Source: a virus. Taken from it: a stretch of 64,000 bases of DNA. Positions 39,859-48,079 of this stretch are shown here, in pieces. The notes below the pieces were generated by a model. The model saw only the letters and a program-made list of their open reading frames with translations. It had not been told where the DNA came from and did no database searches. The stretch is from IMG/VR virus record IMGVR_UViG_3300027861_000001, positions 1 to 64,000 of that record; one strand, written 5' to 3'. The position numbers were made by a program, and so were the translations under genes. Within the stretch, counting starts at the first letter, position 1, and every line of letters starts with the position of its first letter.

Positions 39859-39996
39859 CAGAGTTGGGTTAGTTGCGAGTTCGCAACATCAACAGAAGAG
39901 GCAGCTAAGTTGTCACCTATTAAAGACGACGGCAGACCTATACAAGACACTTTGTTGAAACAAATAAAAGGTGAAATTCCTTATGGGACTGTTTAA
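39856..39996 (+). other. In-frame extension after TGA with SECIS-like hairpin
   Basis: TGA 39856-39858, then 45 sense codons (QSWVSCEFATSTEEAAKLSP ... GEIPYGTV) to TAA 39994-39996, whose last A begins the next ATG. Hairpin GTTGCG-AGTT-CGCAAC at 39872-39887; its loop starts 19 bases after TGA with G in the second loop position, as in bacterial SECIS elements. The composition and the TAATG junction say this part is, or recently was, coding. Confidence 0.65.
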
Positions 39997-40223
39997 TGGA
40001 ATTACCAAAAATAGGTACTAGACTTATAGTGGTAAGCAACGAAGGAAGATGGTTGCCTAAAGGTGAGGTTGTAATATTTGATGGTACGTCTTACTCAGGT
40101 AACTGGATGATTATTACACCAGATGGTAGACGTTCGGGTGGGTGGTTGCCAGGAAGATTTAAAGTATGCCCAGCTAATACCTGTGATACATGTAAACAAC
40201 GATATAGGTGTTGGACTACTTAG
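39996..40223 (+). CDS. SH3-like protein with CX2CX5C-WT tail
   Basis: 75 residues. IGTRLIVVSNEGRWLPKGE, FDGTSYSGNWMIITPDG, tail CDTCKQRYRCWTT. Start overlaps the TAA of the extension upstream (TAATG), not the earlier TGA. Confidence 0.87.
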   Translation: MELPKIGTRLIVVSNEGRWLPKGEVVIFDGTSYSGNWMIITPDGRRSGGWLPGRFKVCPANTCDTCKQRYRCWTT

Positions 40224-40235
40224 GAGGAAAACACT

Positions 40236-40487
40236 ATGGATTTAAATGATATTTCAACAGAAGAATTAGAAGAAGAAGTCGAGAAAAGAAAGCGAGATGC
40301 CATACCAAAACCATTAAGTGTGATAGGTCTAACCGCTTTGACACGAATATGTAACGAATATATCAATGGATTAGCAGGTGGTTACCAAATTAAAGACGGT
40401 GAACATTACATCTTTGAAACAGCAATAGAAGCTGTATACGGTAAAGATGTGTGGGATTGGGTTAATTCACAAGACTGTATGTTGTAG
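40236..40487 (+). CDS. Unknown 83-residue protein
   Basis: Acidic/basic helix (STEELEEEVEKRKRDA) followed by a helical domain (ICNEYINGLAGGYQIKDGE). AGGAGG site. Resembles small phage proteins of unknown role. Confidence 0.7.
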   Translation: MDLNDISTEELEEEVEKRKRDAIPKPLSVIGLTALTRICNEYINGLAGGYQIKDGEHYIFETAIEAVYGKDVWDWVNSQDCML

Positions 40488-40497
40488 GAAAATAAAA

Positions 40498-40620
40498 ATG
40501 AAAAAGATAATAAACCTAATTAAAAACCTGTTAAACAGTAAACCAAAACAATCAAAGTATAATAACGTAGAAAAGAACGTGATGGATACGATAAAAGAAT
40601 ATGATAAAGGGCATCGTTAG
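40498..40620 (+). CDS. 40-residue basic peptide
   Basis: MKKIINLIKNLLNSKPKQSK, then a charged helix. Weak GGA site. Stop lies 1 base before the next ATG. Confidence 0.5.
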   Translation: MKKIINLIKNLLNSKPKQSKYNNVEKNVMDTIKEYDKGHR

Positions 40621-40621
40621 T

Positions 40622-40969
40622 ATGAGTAAAACACACGTAAAAGCATTTTTTAAGTTGTTTCTGGGTGTAGTAATAGTTCAATTACTGCTGGCACTGCTTT
40701 TTGTACCGTTCTGGAATATGTCTGTAGCTGAAACATTTACCTTTGCTAACAGTATAGAATATATTCAGGCACTTGGTGCGCTAGGAATATTTTGGTGCTT
40801 TTTACTTGTTACTCTAGTAATTAAATCGTTCGTAAGTTTGGTAACAGGTGCTATTGCTACTGTTCACATTACTAAAGCGTGGGAAACTGCCAAAGAAGAA
40901 GCTAGAAAAAAGATGGAAGAAAATATGGAAAAACTGGGCAAACATTTCCCTGATGATAATGATGAATAA
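40622..40969 (+). CDS. Two-helix membrane protein with charged tail
   Basis: 115 residues from ATG 40622. Helices at about 10-30 and 48-80, then a Lys/Glu coiled coil (EEARKKMEENMEKLGK). Function unknown. Confidence 0.7.
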   Translation: MSKTHVKAFFKLFLGVVIVQLLLALLFVPFWNMSVAETFTFANSIEYIQALGALGIFWCFLLVTLVIKSFVSLVTGAIATVHITKAWETAKEEARKKMEENMEKLGKHFPDDNDE

Positions 40970-41315
40970 AAACGGATCGGGGTTAGGCGTGGAAAGTAAG
41001 TTTTTATGTTGTTACACTGAAGGAAACCCTTTGGAACTTGAATTTAAGTTTATTATAAAATTAGTTTACCGTGGTGTTTTCCAAAAGTATATACTTTACA
41101 AACGTGAAAACTTTCTTAATTACTTTGGTGATAAACGAAATCCATTCGAAAAAGATACGTACACGCATTTAGATTTAATGTACGAAAAGTTTTATATGGC
41201 AGGTTATACAGTAGATAAAAATTGTGATGATTGTAACTACAGGTTCTTCTGTTTTACTGATGAACCTATTTCGATAACTATCGACGCATCAGGGAAAAAT
41301 TGGATACTTTTATGA
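40962..41315 (+). CDS. Protein with internal CX2CX5C motif
   Basis: 117 residues from ATG 40962; GTG 40989 is an alternative start. CDDCNYRFFCFTDEP at about 88-102, then a short beta end. Basic aromatic N-terminal domain (VFQKYILYKRENFLNYFGDK). Overlaps both neighbours. Confidence 0.7.
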   Translation: MNKNGSGLGVESKFLCCYTEGNPLELEFKFIIKLVYRGVFQKYILYKRENFLNYFGDKRNPFEKDTYTHLDLMYEKFYMAGYTVDKNCDDCNYRFFCFTDEPISITIDASGKNWILL

Positions 41316-41662
41316 AAAAGAAGTATTATCCTATAGTAACATTTCCAAGTAAATCCAGTAGTAAGGTTTATACTGTCTCAATGGATAATGATGGAGGATT
41401 AAGTTGTGATTGTCCTGCTTGGGTATTTAAAAAAGCTGGAGAAAGAATTTGTAGGCATATAAAAGAAGTCACAGCACAAGGTTTTGGTACAGTAGAAGGA
41501 AAGTTTGTTGTGTTAGTAGATTCATTGTCAAACAAAGAACCTATCTTCTGTAAAAAATATCCAAGGCAGTGTGATACTTGTAGTTTAAGATTTCCATGTT
41601 ATACAGCTAATACACCTGAGTTTTCTATTAAAGAATTGAGAAAAGAAGGTATTGTTAAGTGA
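41312..41662 (+). CDS. SWIM zinc-finger protein with CX2CX5C motif
   Basis: 116 residues. LSCDCPAWVFKKAGERICRHIK (about 29-50) fits SWIM, C-x-C-x(n)-C-x-H, a zinc module for DNA or protein contacts. Then CDTCSLRFPCYTA about 20 residues from the end. Two metal modules in one small protein. ATGA and GTGA overlaps on its sides. Confidence 0.82.
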   Translation: MKKKYYPIVTFPSKSSSKVYTVSMDNDGGLSCDCPAWVFKKAGERICRHIKEVTAQGFGTVEGKFVVLVDSLSNKEPIFCKKYPRQCDTCSLRFPCYTANTPEFSIKELRKEGIVK

Positions 41663-41982
41663 ATTGGAATGATCAAACAAAGGAACAAAAACGGTATGCG
41701 TTAAATAAATTAGCGGCTGATGGTTCTGCTTTAGAACGAGGATATAAAGTTTGTATAGTAAACCAATCTGACCTTTCACATGAAGATTATACACACAAAA
41801 TATTTTGTGTAACTGGTTTTCGACCCATAAACGAGTCTTTATGCACAGATGATTCACTGGTTGTAGAATTACAAAGCGAAAAAATGGGAGGACTTAGTTG
41901 TTACGCTTGGCGTCTTCACATTATGGAAGATGAAGAAAGTTGTAATAATTGTCCAGCTAGGTTTAAATGTTGGACAGGATAA
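41659..41982 (+). CDS. SH3-like protein with CX2CX5C-WT tail (GTG start)
   Basis: 107 residues. Helical start (DQTKEQKRYALNKLAAD), then RGYKVCIVNQSDLSHEDYTH and CVTGFRPIN barrel text, tail CNNCPARFKCWTG. GTG overlaps the upstream stop. Confidence 0.85.
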   Translation: MNWNDQTKEQKRYALNKLAADGSALERGYKVCIVNQSDLSHEDYTHKIFCVTGFRPINESLCTDDSLVVELQSEKMGGLSCYAWRLHIMEDEESCNNCPARFKCWTG

Positions 41983-41991
41983 TGAATTATT

Positions 41992-42210
41992 ATGAGAAAG
42001 TTTTTTGAAAGAGTAGCTGACCACATACTGGTTTTTGCCTTTGGAATGGTATTAGGAGCAGCTGTGGCATGTACGACGTGCTTCTCTTTGTTTCTACTCA
42101 CCAACGAAACAAAAGAAGGTTATGCTAATGGATATGAAGATTGCAAAACAAGTATCATAGAGGCTATAGATTGCTTACCCAAATATAATTTAGAGGTGAA
42201 TAATGATTAG
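41992..42210 (+). CDS. Small membrane protein
   Basis: 72 residues, one transmembrane helix (LVFAFGMVLGAAVACTTCFSLFLL), then an acidic exterior part with two cysteines. Weak ribosome site. Overlaps the next gene by 8 bases. Confidence 0.6.
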   Translation: MRKFFERVADHILVFAFGMVLGAAVACTTCFSLFLLTNETKEGYANGYEDCKTSIIEAIDCLPKYNLEVNND

Positions 42211-42802
42211 GTTACGAACAAAAAAATCCAAAGGAACAACAGTGAAAGTAGTGGAAGAAATAGTAGAGAAAGTAGAAGTTCCACTCAAAGAAAAAATATC
42301 AATTGAAAAACTGGAAAATTTGTACATTACTAAGAATGTGAGAAGTTTGGAGTTATCAACTAAAGACATTACCGAACATGCTCGCACCTCATTAAAAATA
42401 ATGCAGGCAATTGAGAGTGTTGGACTTGATCCAATTGAAATAAATTCAAAATGGTACACTTATGCAATAACAGGAGATTGGCTTAGTGAAAGTATAATGG
42501 CTCCAAATCAACTTATACGCTTTCAATATGCTTACCCTATTCCAAAATTTGTTCAAGAAAACATGCAAAAAGTTCTTAAAGTCGTTGGATTACCGAACAA
42601 AGACAGAACTACAAAACACTGCTCTGCTTATATATATTCTGCTTCTCCTGTGTTAGGGTATTCACCAGATATCGACAGACGACCCGCCACAATATTAGCT
42701 GATCCGATAATGGCAGTTCATGTTTATGTACTTGGTAACTCCTACACCTACGAAGTGGGAACGTGGGATTTATCCATTGACTTAGATAATCTACCAGAAT
42801 AA
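42203..42802 (+). CDS. Unknown 199-residue protein
   Basis: Basic start (RLRTKKSKGTTVKVV), a charged coiled coil (VEEIVEKVEVPLKEKIS), then a globular C-terminal domain with PIPKFVQENMQKVLK and DIDRRPATILADPI. GAGGTG site. Immediately precedes the GFVSNSSS gene cluster. Not recognised. Confidence 0.72.
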   Translation: MIRLRTKKSKGTTVKVVEEIVEKVEVPLKEKISIEKLENLYITKNVRSLELSTKDITEHARTSLKIMQAIESVGLDPIEINSKWYTYAITGDWLSESIMAPNQLIRFQYAYPIPKFVQENMQKVLKVVGLPNKDRTTKHCSAYIYSASPVLGYSPDIDRRPATILADPIMAVHVYVLGNSYTYEVGTWDLSIDLDNLPE

Positions 42803-42821
42803 AAAAAAAAGGAGAACAACA

Positions 42822-43151
42822 ATGAAAATTCGTAAAGGTTTTGTCAGTAATAGTAGTAGCACAAGTTTCTGTATCTTTGGAGCCTGTGTCAAGGAAGGTT
42901 GGGGAGAAAGTTTAGTAACTTTGAGTGCTGAGGAAATTGAAGATAGGTTACAAAATACTACCTTAAGATATGCAACTGGTGAGTCAGATGAAATTTATGT
43001 TGGGTTAAATTGGCATGATATGGACGACAACGAAACCAAACAAGACTTCATGCGACGAATAAGAAAGCTAATCTTGGACGCATTTCCAGAAATAACTGAC
43101 CAAGAATCCTTAAAAGTATATATGGAAGTGCAGGGGTGGTATGACGGATGA
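42822..43151 (+). CDS. GFVSNSSS-family protein 1
   Basis: 109 residues. N-terminus MKIRKGFVSNSSSTSF then CIFGACV; the rest is acidic and unrelated to the other six (LSAEEIEDRLQNTTLR; DAFPEITDQESLKV). AAGGAG site. Closest to member 7, which shares STSFC. Confidence 0.85.
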   Translation: MKIRKGFVSNSSSTSFCIFGACVKEGWGESLVTLSAEEIEDRLQNTTLRYATGESDEIYVGLNWHDMDDNETKQDFMRRIRKLILDAFPEITDQESLKVYMEVQGWYDG

Positions 43152-43711
43152 AAATAAGAAATGGTTTTGTGTCTAACAGTTCTACAGCTAGCTTTATTGT
43201 TTTAATAAAACCTAAAAGAATTAAAGATGTAGAGTTTGTTTTGCGGTATGCAACAGGTGAGTATCCTGTATGTAAAACTGTGTCTAAAAGAAAGAAAGAA
43301 TTAAATAAAGAAATAAGTAAGCTGGACGAAGATATACTTTACGTTAAGGAAAAATACAAGGAACTAGATTCGCTTTATAGTGAGAATGCTTTTGATTTTC
43401 ATGAGTTGTGCCATGACATATCAAACATAAATAATTATAGAAAATCTATATTCGCTATTAGGACAATGAGAGAGCATCCATCAAAAATTAAGCTAAAAAG
43501 AACTTTCTACCACGACAAACTCAAAAATGTAATTGAAAACATTAAGGAAGCAAAGGTTGATTGCCAAAATGAGTTGAAAAGTCTAACTGGTAATGAAACT
43601 TGGAGTATTGTTAGTTTTCAAGATGATGCCAATTTCGGTAGAATGCAAGGAATGGTAGACGAGTTAGTTAAAGATGGAGACGCTATAATTATTTTGGAGG
43701 AAAGAACATGA
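43148..43711 (+). CDS. GFVSNSSS-family protein 2
   Basis: 187 residues, longest of the seven. MKIRNGFVSNSSTASF, then IVLIKPK, a coiled-coil centre (KELNKEISKLDEDILYVKE) and an acidic end (DGDAIIILEE). ATGA overlap upstream. Confidence 0.85.
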   Translation: MKIRNGFVSNSSTASFIVLIKPKRIKDVEFVLRYATGEYPVCKTVSKRKKELNKEISKLDEDILYVKEKYKELDSLYSENAFDFHELCHDISNINNYRKSIFAIRTMREHPSKIKLKRTFYHDKLKNVIENIKEAKVDCQNELKSLTGNETWSIVSFQDDANFGRMQGMVDELVKDGDAIIILEERT

Positions 43712-44250
43712 AAACTAGAACAGGGTTTGTATCAAACAGTTCCAGTAGCTCTTTCGTAGTTTTATTTCCAAAAGTTCCAAAAACTGTTGAAGATGTTAAG
43801 AAGATGGTTTTTTCGAAAGATGAATCATTCTACCCTCGTCCATCTGGTTCAGACTTAAAAACGTGGAGAATAAACAAAGAATATTGGGAAGTTGAGGAAG
43901 TTGCCAAAACAATATTCAGTGATATACAAGAGCAGGAAGTAAATAATAAAGAAGCCATGCTTAATGAGGTGGATGGTGGTGTAAATCCAGATGATTTTAG
44001 GTCTGGTGTAGCAACCACTTATGAGAGAGGAGACGGAACTTCTTACACAATAAATGAGATAGATTGGAAAGCGTATTATAAAGCTGAACACAAACAAAGC
44101 AAGAGAATATTAGAGGCATTTTTAAAGAATAATACAGAAACGGCAGGTTATGTGTTTGAGTATTCAGACAACGATAGTGGTTATTCCAGTGCATTAGAAC
44201 ACGATGGTTTGTTTGAAAATCTTCCACACATCAAAACCAGTAAACACTAA
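43708..44250 (+). CDS. GFVSNSSS-family protein 3
   Basis: 180 residues. MKTRTGFVSNSSSSSF then VVLFPKVP; the C-terminal region is acidic and Tyr-rich (FEYSDNDSGYSSALEHDG). TTGGAGG site and ATGA overlap. Confidence 0.85.
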   Translation: MKTRTGFVSNSSSSSFVVLFPKVPKTVEDVKKMVFSKDESFYPRPSGSDLKTWRINKEYWEVEEVAKTIFSDIQEQEVNNKEAMLNEVDGGVNPDDFRSGVATTYERGDGTSYTINEIDWKAYYKAEHKQSKRILEAFLKNNTETAGYVFEYSDNDSGYSSALEHDGLFENLPHIKTSKH

Positions 44251-44264
44251 AAAGGAGAAAGTAA

Positions 44265-44588
44265 ATGAAAGTAAGGCAGGGATTCGTAAGCAATAGTTCA
44301 AGTAGCTCGTTCATAGTGTTGGTAAAAGATGAAACCATGTCGGCAGAAGAGCGAAGAGAAAAAAACATAGCAATATACAGAGAAGAATATGGAGAAGACT
44401 TCGACGAAGTTGCAGAGGATGGTTACATAAACAAGTGGTTAGCTGGGTACGAGAAAGAACACCAATATATTCTTCTAAAACAAAGTGTTGAGTATGGCGG
44501 AGAAGACTCGGTGACCGCTATAGTAACTGCTTTGTTAGATAAGCTAGGAGTTGCTACAGAAAATATAACGTTTGCGTGGGATGAGTAA
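44265..44588 (+). CDS. GFVSNSSS-family protein 4
   Basis: 107 residues. MKVRQGFVSNSSSSSF then IVLVKDE; charged helical middle (SAEERREKNIAIYREEYG). AAAGGAG site. Confidence 0.85.
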   Translation: MKVRQGFVSNSSSSSFIVLVKDETMSAEERREKNIAIYREEYGEDFDEVAEDGYINKWLAGYEKEHQYILLKQSVEYGGEDSVTAIVTALLDKLGVATENITFAWDE

Positions 44589-44589
44589 C

Positions 44590-44847
44590 ATGAAAATTAG
44601 AACAGGTTTTGTATCAAACAGTAGCAGTAGTAGTTTTGTTCTAACAAAAATGAATTTGTCACAACAACAACTTCAAAAAATTAGTGAGAAGATACGTTTA
44701 TTTGAAGGTGCGAGTAGTGATATGTACATTTATAATGGAAAAAGATTTTTTCACGGTGAGATGTCAATGCATGACATCGAAGCATTTGAAAATTTTCTTG
44801 TGAATCAACTAGGGGTTAGTGAGGAAGATTTCGAATTTAATCAGTAG
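44590..44847 (+). CDS. GFVSNSSS-family protein 5
   Basis: 85 residues from ATG 44590. MKIRTGFVSNSSSSSF then VLTKMNLSQQQLQKIS; a small alpha/beta domain follows. Starts one base after the previous stop. Confidence 0.85.
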   Translation: MKIRTGFVSNSSSSSFVLTKMNLSQQQLQKISEKIRLFEGASSDMYIYNGKRFFHGEMSMHDIEAFENFLVNQLGVSEEDFEFNQ

Positions 44848-44856
44848 GAGAACGAA

Positions 44857-45183
44857 ATGAAAATAAGACAAGGATTTGTGTCCAATAGTTCTAGTTCGTC
44901 TTTTATAGTTCTGAAAGAGAACTTGAATAATTGGCAGCTTAAACAACTGTATGAACATATGTCTGTTGGGAAAACATTGGGAGTGTATATTCCTTATAGA
45001 CCAATAGATAAACCATTCACAGATGACGATAGAATGTATGAAGGTATGGACGCTTGGAGCATAAATGAAGAAGTTAAAGACGACGGTAATACTTACATAA
45101 CAGGATATACTTCTATGAATAATTTTCCAATGGAGGATTTCTTAAAGAAAATTGGTGTTAAGGGTGTACTTTGGGATTACTAA
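44857..45183 (+). CDS. GFVSNSSS-family protein 6
   Basis: 108 residues. MKIRQGFVSNSSSSSF then IVLKENLNNWQLKQLY, similar in plan to member 5 (LSQQQLQKI). AGGAG site. Confidence 0.85.
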   Translation: MKIRQGFVSNSSSSSFIVLKENLNNWQLKQLYEHMSVGKTLGVYIPYRPIDKPFTDDDRMYEGMDAWSINEEVKDDGNTYITGYTSMNNFPMEDFLKKIGVKGVLWDY

Positions 45184-45198
45184 AAAAGGAGTAAAATA

Positions 45199-45558
45199 AT
45201 GAAAATAAGAAAAGGTTTTGTGAGTAATAGTAGCTCAACTTCGTTCTGTGTTTATGGTGATATTATCGAAGAAAGTGAATTAAAAGATATCTTTTCAAAA
45301 CTTGTAGATACGTGGAGTGATGAGGATGATTTGTATGCAATTTGTGAAGATTTGGAACTTGTGTTTCAAGACACGGGAATAGAAGTTATAGCCGGAGAAG
45401 ACTGTCTAGTGATTGGTAGAGGTTATGACACGCTACGCGACAACGAAACTGGGGCAGAATTCAAAACCTCCGTAGAGACAGCTTTAAAGGCAAAGCTTGG
45501 AGATGAAGCTGTAGGTAAAATGCACCTCAGTTATAACGAGGGAGAAATTTATAGTTAA
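45199..45558 (+). CDS. GFVSNSSS-family protein 7
   Basis: 119 residues. MKIRKGFVSNSSSTSF then CVYGDII; acidic remainder. AAAGGAG site. Followed 11 bases later by the radical SAM gene. Confidence 0.85.
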   Translation: MKIRKGFVSNSSSTSFCVYGDIIEESELKDIFSKLVDTWSDEDDLYAICEDLELVFQDTGIEVIAGEDCLVIGRGYDTLRDNETGAEFKTSVETALKAKLGDEAVGKMHLSYNEGEIYS

Positions 45559-45569
45559 AGGAGTAAGTC

Positions 45570-46589
45570 GTGGGAACAAAAACAGTTAAGTCACCAGAGT
45601 ATAATTATATCTTTAATGACGAAACAGGGTTCTTTTTAAGGTGGGGAAAGTCTCTAGAGGACGACCCACTTTACTCACCATACGGCCCAGAGATACTAGA
45701 TATAGAAATATCAACAATTTGCTCTCATGGGTGTTCGTTCTGTTATAAAACAAACAAGAGTGAAGGAATTAATATGACTTATGAAACCTTTACTAGTATG
45801 TTTGAAAAGTTCCCAAGTAACTTGACTCAGATTGCCTTTGGAATTGGGGATATTGACGGGAATCCAGACTTATATGATATTATGGATTATTGCAACCTAA
45901 AAAAAGTAATCCCCAACATTACTATCAACGGTACTAGGATGACTCCTGGGCATTATGACTCTCTATCACAGTTGTGTGGAGCAGTAGCAGTAAGTCTCTA
46001 TGATTATGACACCTGTTATAACGCTGTTAAGGAATTGACAGATCGAGGAATGAAACAAGTAAACATTCACTGTCTCTTGGCTGTTGAGACTTTGGAAAAA
46101 TGTTACCAAGTACTTAAAGATGTAAAAACTGATGAAAGACTGAGTGGTCTTAACGCTGTAGTGTTTTTAATTTTGAAACCAAAAGGAGAAAGAAACCACT
46201 TCACACAAGTAAAAGATAAAGAAGAATTTAAACGTCTTATTGATTTTGCTTTAAAGGCCGAAGTTGGTTTTGGATTTGATTCATGTACTGCTTCAAGTTT
46301 TCTAGAGGCAGTTAGCACAGAACCTAACTATGATACGTATAATTTGTTGTCTGAACCATGTGAATCTACTTTATTTTCATACTACATTAACGTTGAAGGT
46401 AAAGGATTTCCTTGCAGTTTCACCGAATCAGTTTCACCGTACAACGGTATTGACATCTTGAAAGTGGAAGACTTTATGCTTGAGGTGTGGAACCATGAAG
46501 AAACTTTATCTTTTAGAAATAAAGTATTAAGCAATCTTGATTGTAGAGGATGCAGAATGTGTCCTCAATATGATTTACAAATGGTATAA
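45570..46589 (+). CDS. Radical SAM/SPASM-like protein
   Basis: 339 residues, GTG start with AAGGAG. CSHGCSFC (about 52-59) is the CX3CX2C cluster; AFGIGDIDG is a GGE-like SAM segment, altered; TINGTR and VSLYDYDT fit barrel strands. C-terminal cysteines: PCEST, GFPCSF, then CRGCRMCPQYD, SPASM-like auxiliary-cluster ligands used by peptide-modifying enzymes. Directly follows seven genes with one shared N-terminal peptide, so it is a candidate modifier of them. Substrate unproven. Confidence 0.85.
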   Translation: MGTKTVKSPEYNYIFNDETGFFLRWGKSLEDDPLYSPYGPEILDIEISTICSHGCSFCYKTNKSEGINMTYETFTSMFEKFPSNLTQIAFGIGDIDGNPDLYDIMDYCNLKKVIPNITINGTRMTPGHYDSLSQLCGAVAVSLYDYDTCYNAVKELTDRGMKQVNIHCLLAVETLEKCYQVLKDVKTDERLSGLNAVVFLILKPKGERNHFTQVKDKEEFKRLIDFALKAEVGFGFDSCTASSFLEAVSTEPNYDTYNLLSEPCESTLFSYYINVEGKGFPCSFTESVSPYNGIDILKVEDFMLEVWNHEETLSFRNKVLSNLDCRGCRMCPQYDLQMV

Positions 46590-46606
46590 ACAAGAGGAGA
46601 TTTGTT

Positions 46607-48079
46607 GTGAAAGCAGTTGTAAGAGAAGGTGTCGCACAAGGTAGCTACAGAGGTGGTGCTTACTATAACTATGATATGGTAAGAATACAGGGCAAAACTA
46701 TCGAAGTATCTACAATCAAAAACAGTGAATATGATTATATAACTATACCAAACGGAACTGACGAGCGTAGTTGGAGTTGGTTGAGAGAATGGCTTGTAAT
46801 CAACTCTGCCGGAGAGGTGCGAGAGGCAAGAGTAAGGTTACTAAAAGCTTTTGATGATGTTGATGTTAATACACCTGTTGTACTAGACATTTATACAGCT
46901 TTGAGGCTTGGTGTAGGTAAAGATCAAATGGTTGGGTTCAGTGTTGAAAGGGAAGGTAGGATTGCTTACGCCAGTAAACCTGAACACTTGTACGACATTA
47001 CAAAAAGACAACGAAGCTCACTACAGAGATATATACGTAGACAATTGAAATTTGGCACATCTCGTATCAAAGATCATGAGTTGGATTTACTTTGTCGTCA
47101 AGTTGTAAAAGTGTGTTATGACGGACAATTTACACTATTAAAAGGTGTTGCTATAGCAGATGCATACGAACGTCACGCTGGGTGCGACTCATGTATGACA
47201 GGTGATAGAACTTTAGTAGAAATGTACGCTATTAATAGTAATATTGAACTGGCTCTGTATCAATTCAACGGACGAGAAGCAAGGGCACTGTTGTGGACTT
47301 GTGATGACGGTATGAAAGTTCTTGATCGTATATATCCAAATGATGGTGGTCATATTGAAATTATGAAGGCGTGGGCAGCGGAGAATGGGTGGATATACAG
47401 AGTTAGTAACTCATTACCTGAAGACGATACTATAGAGTTATCAGATCGTAGTTTAAGGTATATAACTGTTAAACCTACACAAAATATACCATATTTGGAT
47501 ACTTTTTACCACGGAGAAGGAGTCAACGGTGGTATGATGGTATTGTCAAATGACGAAGATCATGGTCATTTTGTAGGTGACGGAGAGGGTGGATATACAT
47601 GTGAGTTTTGTGGCGCATATGTTAACCCAGATGATTGTTTTTGTGATAATGATGACTATATATGTGATTCTTGTCAAGATGAGTATTATGTACTATGTGA
47701 CAGATGTGATGAGTATGTTAATATTGAGAGTAGCCGAGCTACTGTAGAGGTAGATAATGAGATAATATGTCGTGACTGTCGCTCTGAATTAGATATAGTA
47801 GAGTGCTATCACTGTGGTTCTTTCACGCTCGATTATGTTGAAGTAGACAATAAGTATAATTATTGTGAATGTTGTGCTGATATTTATGCTGATGAGTGTG
47901 ATAAGTGTGGTAACCTTACAACTAATATAAAGGTTACTAATGATGATAGTTCTATCTGTCCTGATTGTTGGGACGAAAAGGCATACATATGTGATGGGTG
48001 TGGTAGTTTATTCGACGTAGATAATACAGAAGGAGGTTACTGTGTGGAATGTCAGTCAACCAGAAAAGAAACCATATAA
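46607..48079 (+). CDS. 490-residue protein with C-terminal multi-zinc-knuckle region
   Basis: GTG start with GAGGAG. Residues 1-320 globular, unrecognised, with CDSCMTGDR near 194. From about 340 to 484 come nine or more CX2C knuckles in series (CEFC, CDSC, CDRC, CRDC, CYHC, CECC, CDKC, CPDC, CDGC, CVEC), enough for about five zinc ribbons. Such strings often bind nucleic acid or partners. Overlaps the peptidase gene by 38 bases. Confidence 0.8.
   Translation: MKAVVREGVAQGSYRGGAYYNYDMVRIQGKTIEVSTIKNSEYDYITIPNGTDERSWSWLREWLVINSAGEVREARVRLLKAFDDVDVNTPVVLDIYTALRLGVGKDQMVGFSVEREGRIAYASKPEHLYDITKRQRSSLQRYIRRQLKFGTSRIKDHELDLLCRQVVKVCYDGQFTLLKGVAIADAYERHAGCDSCMTGDRTLVEMYAINSNIELALYQFNGREARALLWTCDDGMKVLDRIYPNDGGHIEIMKAWAAENGWIYRVSNSLPEDDTIELSDRSLRYITVKPTQNIPYLDTFYHGEGVNGGMMVLSNDEDHGHFVGDGEGGYTCEFCGAYVNPDDCFCDNDDYICDSCQDEYYVLCDRCDEYVNIESSRATVEVDNEIICRDCRSELDIVECYHCGSFTLDYVEVDNKYNYCECCADIYADECDKCGNLTTNIKVTNDDSSICPDCWDEKAYICDGCGSLFDVDNTEGGYCVECQSTRKETI

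Noticed and set aside
42822-45558. GFVSNSSS genes as ordinary lantipeptide precursors
   Set aside because: Proteins are 85-187 residues with folded-looking bodies, the conserved part is the N-terminus, and no LanM/LanB or transporter is near.
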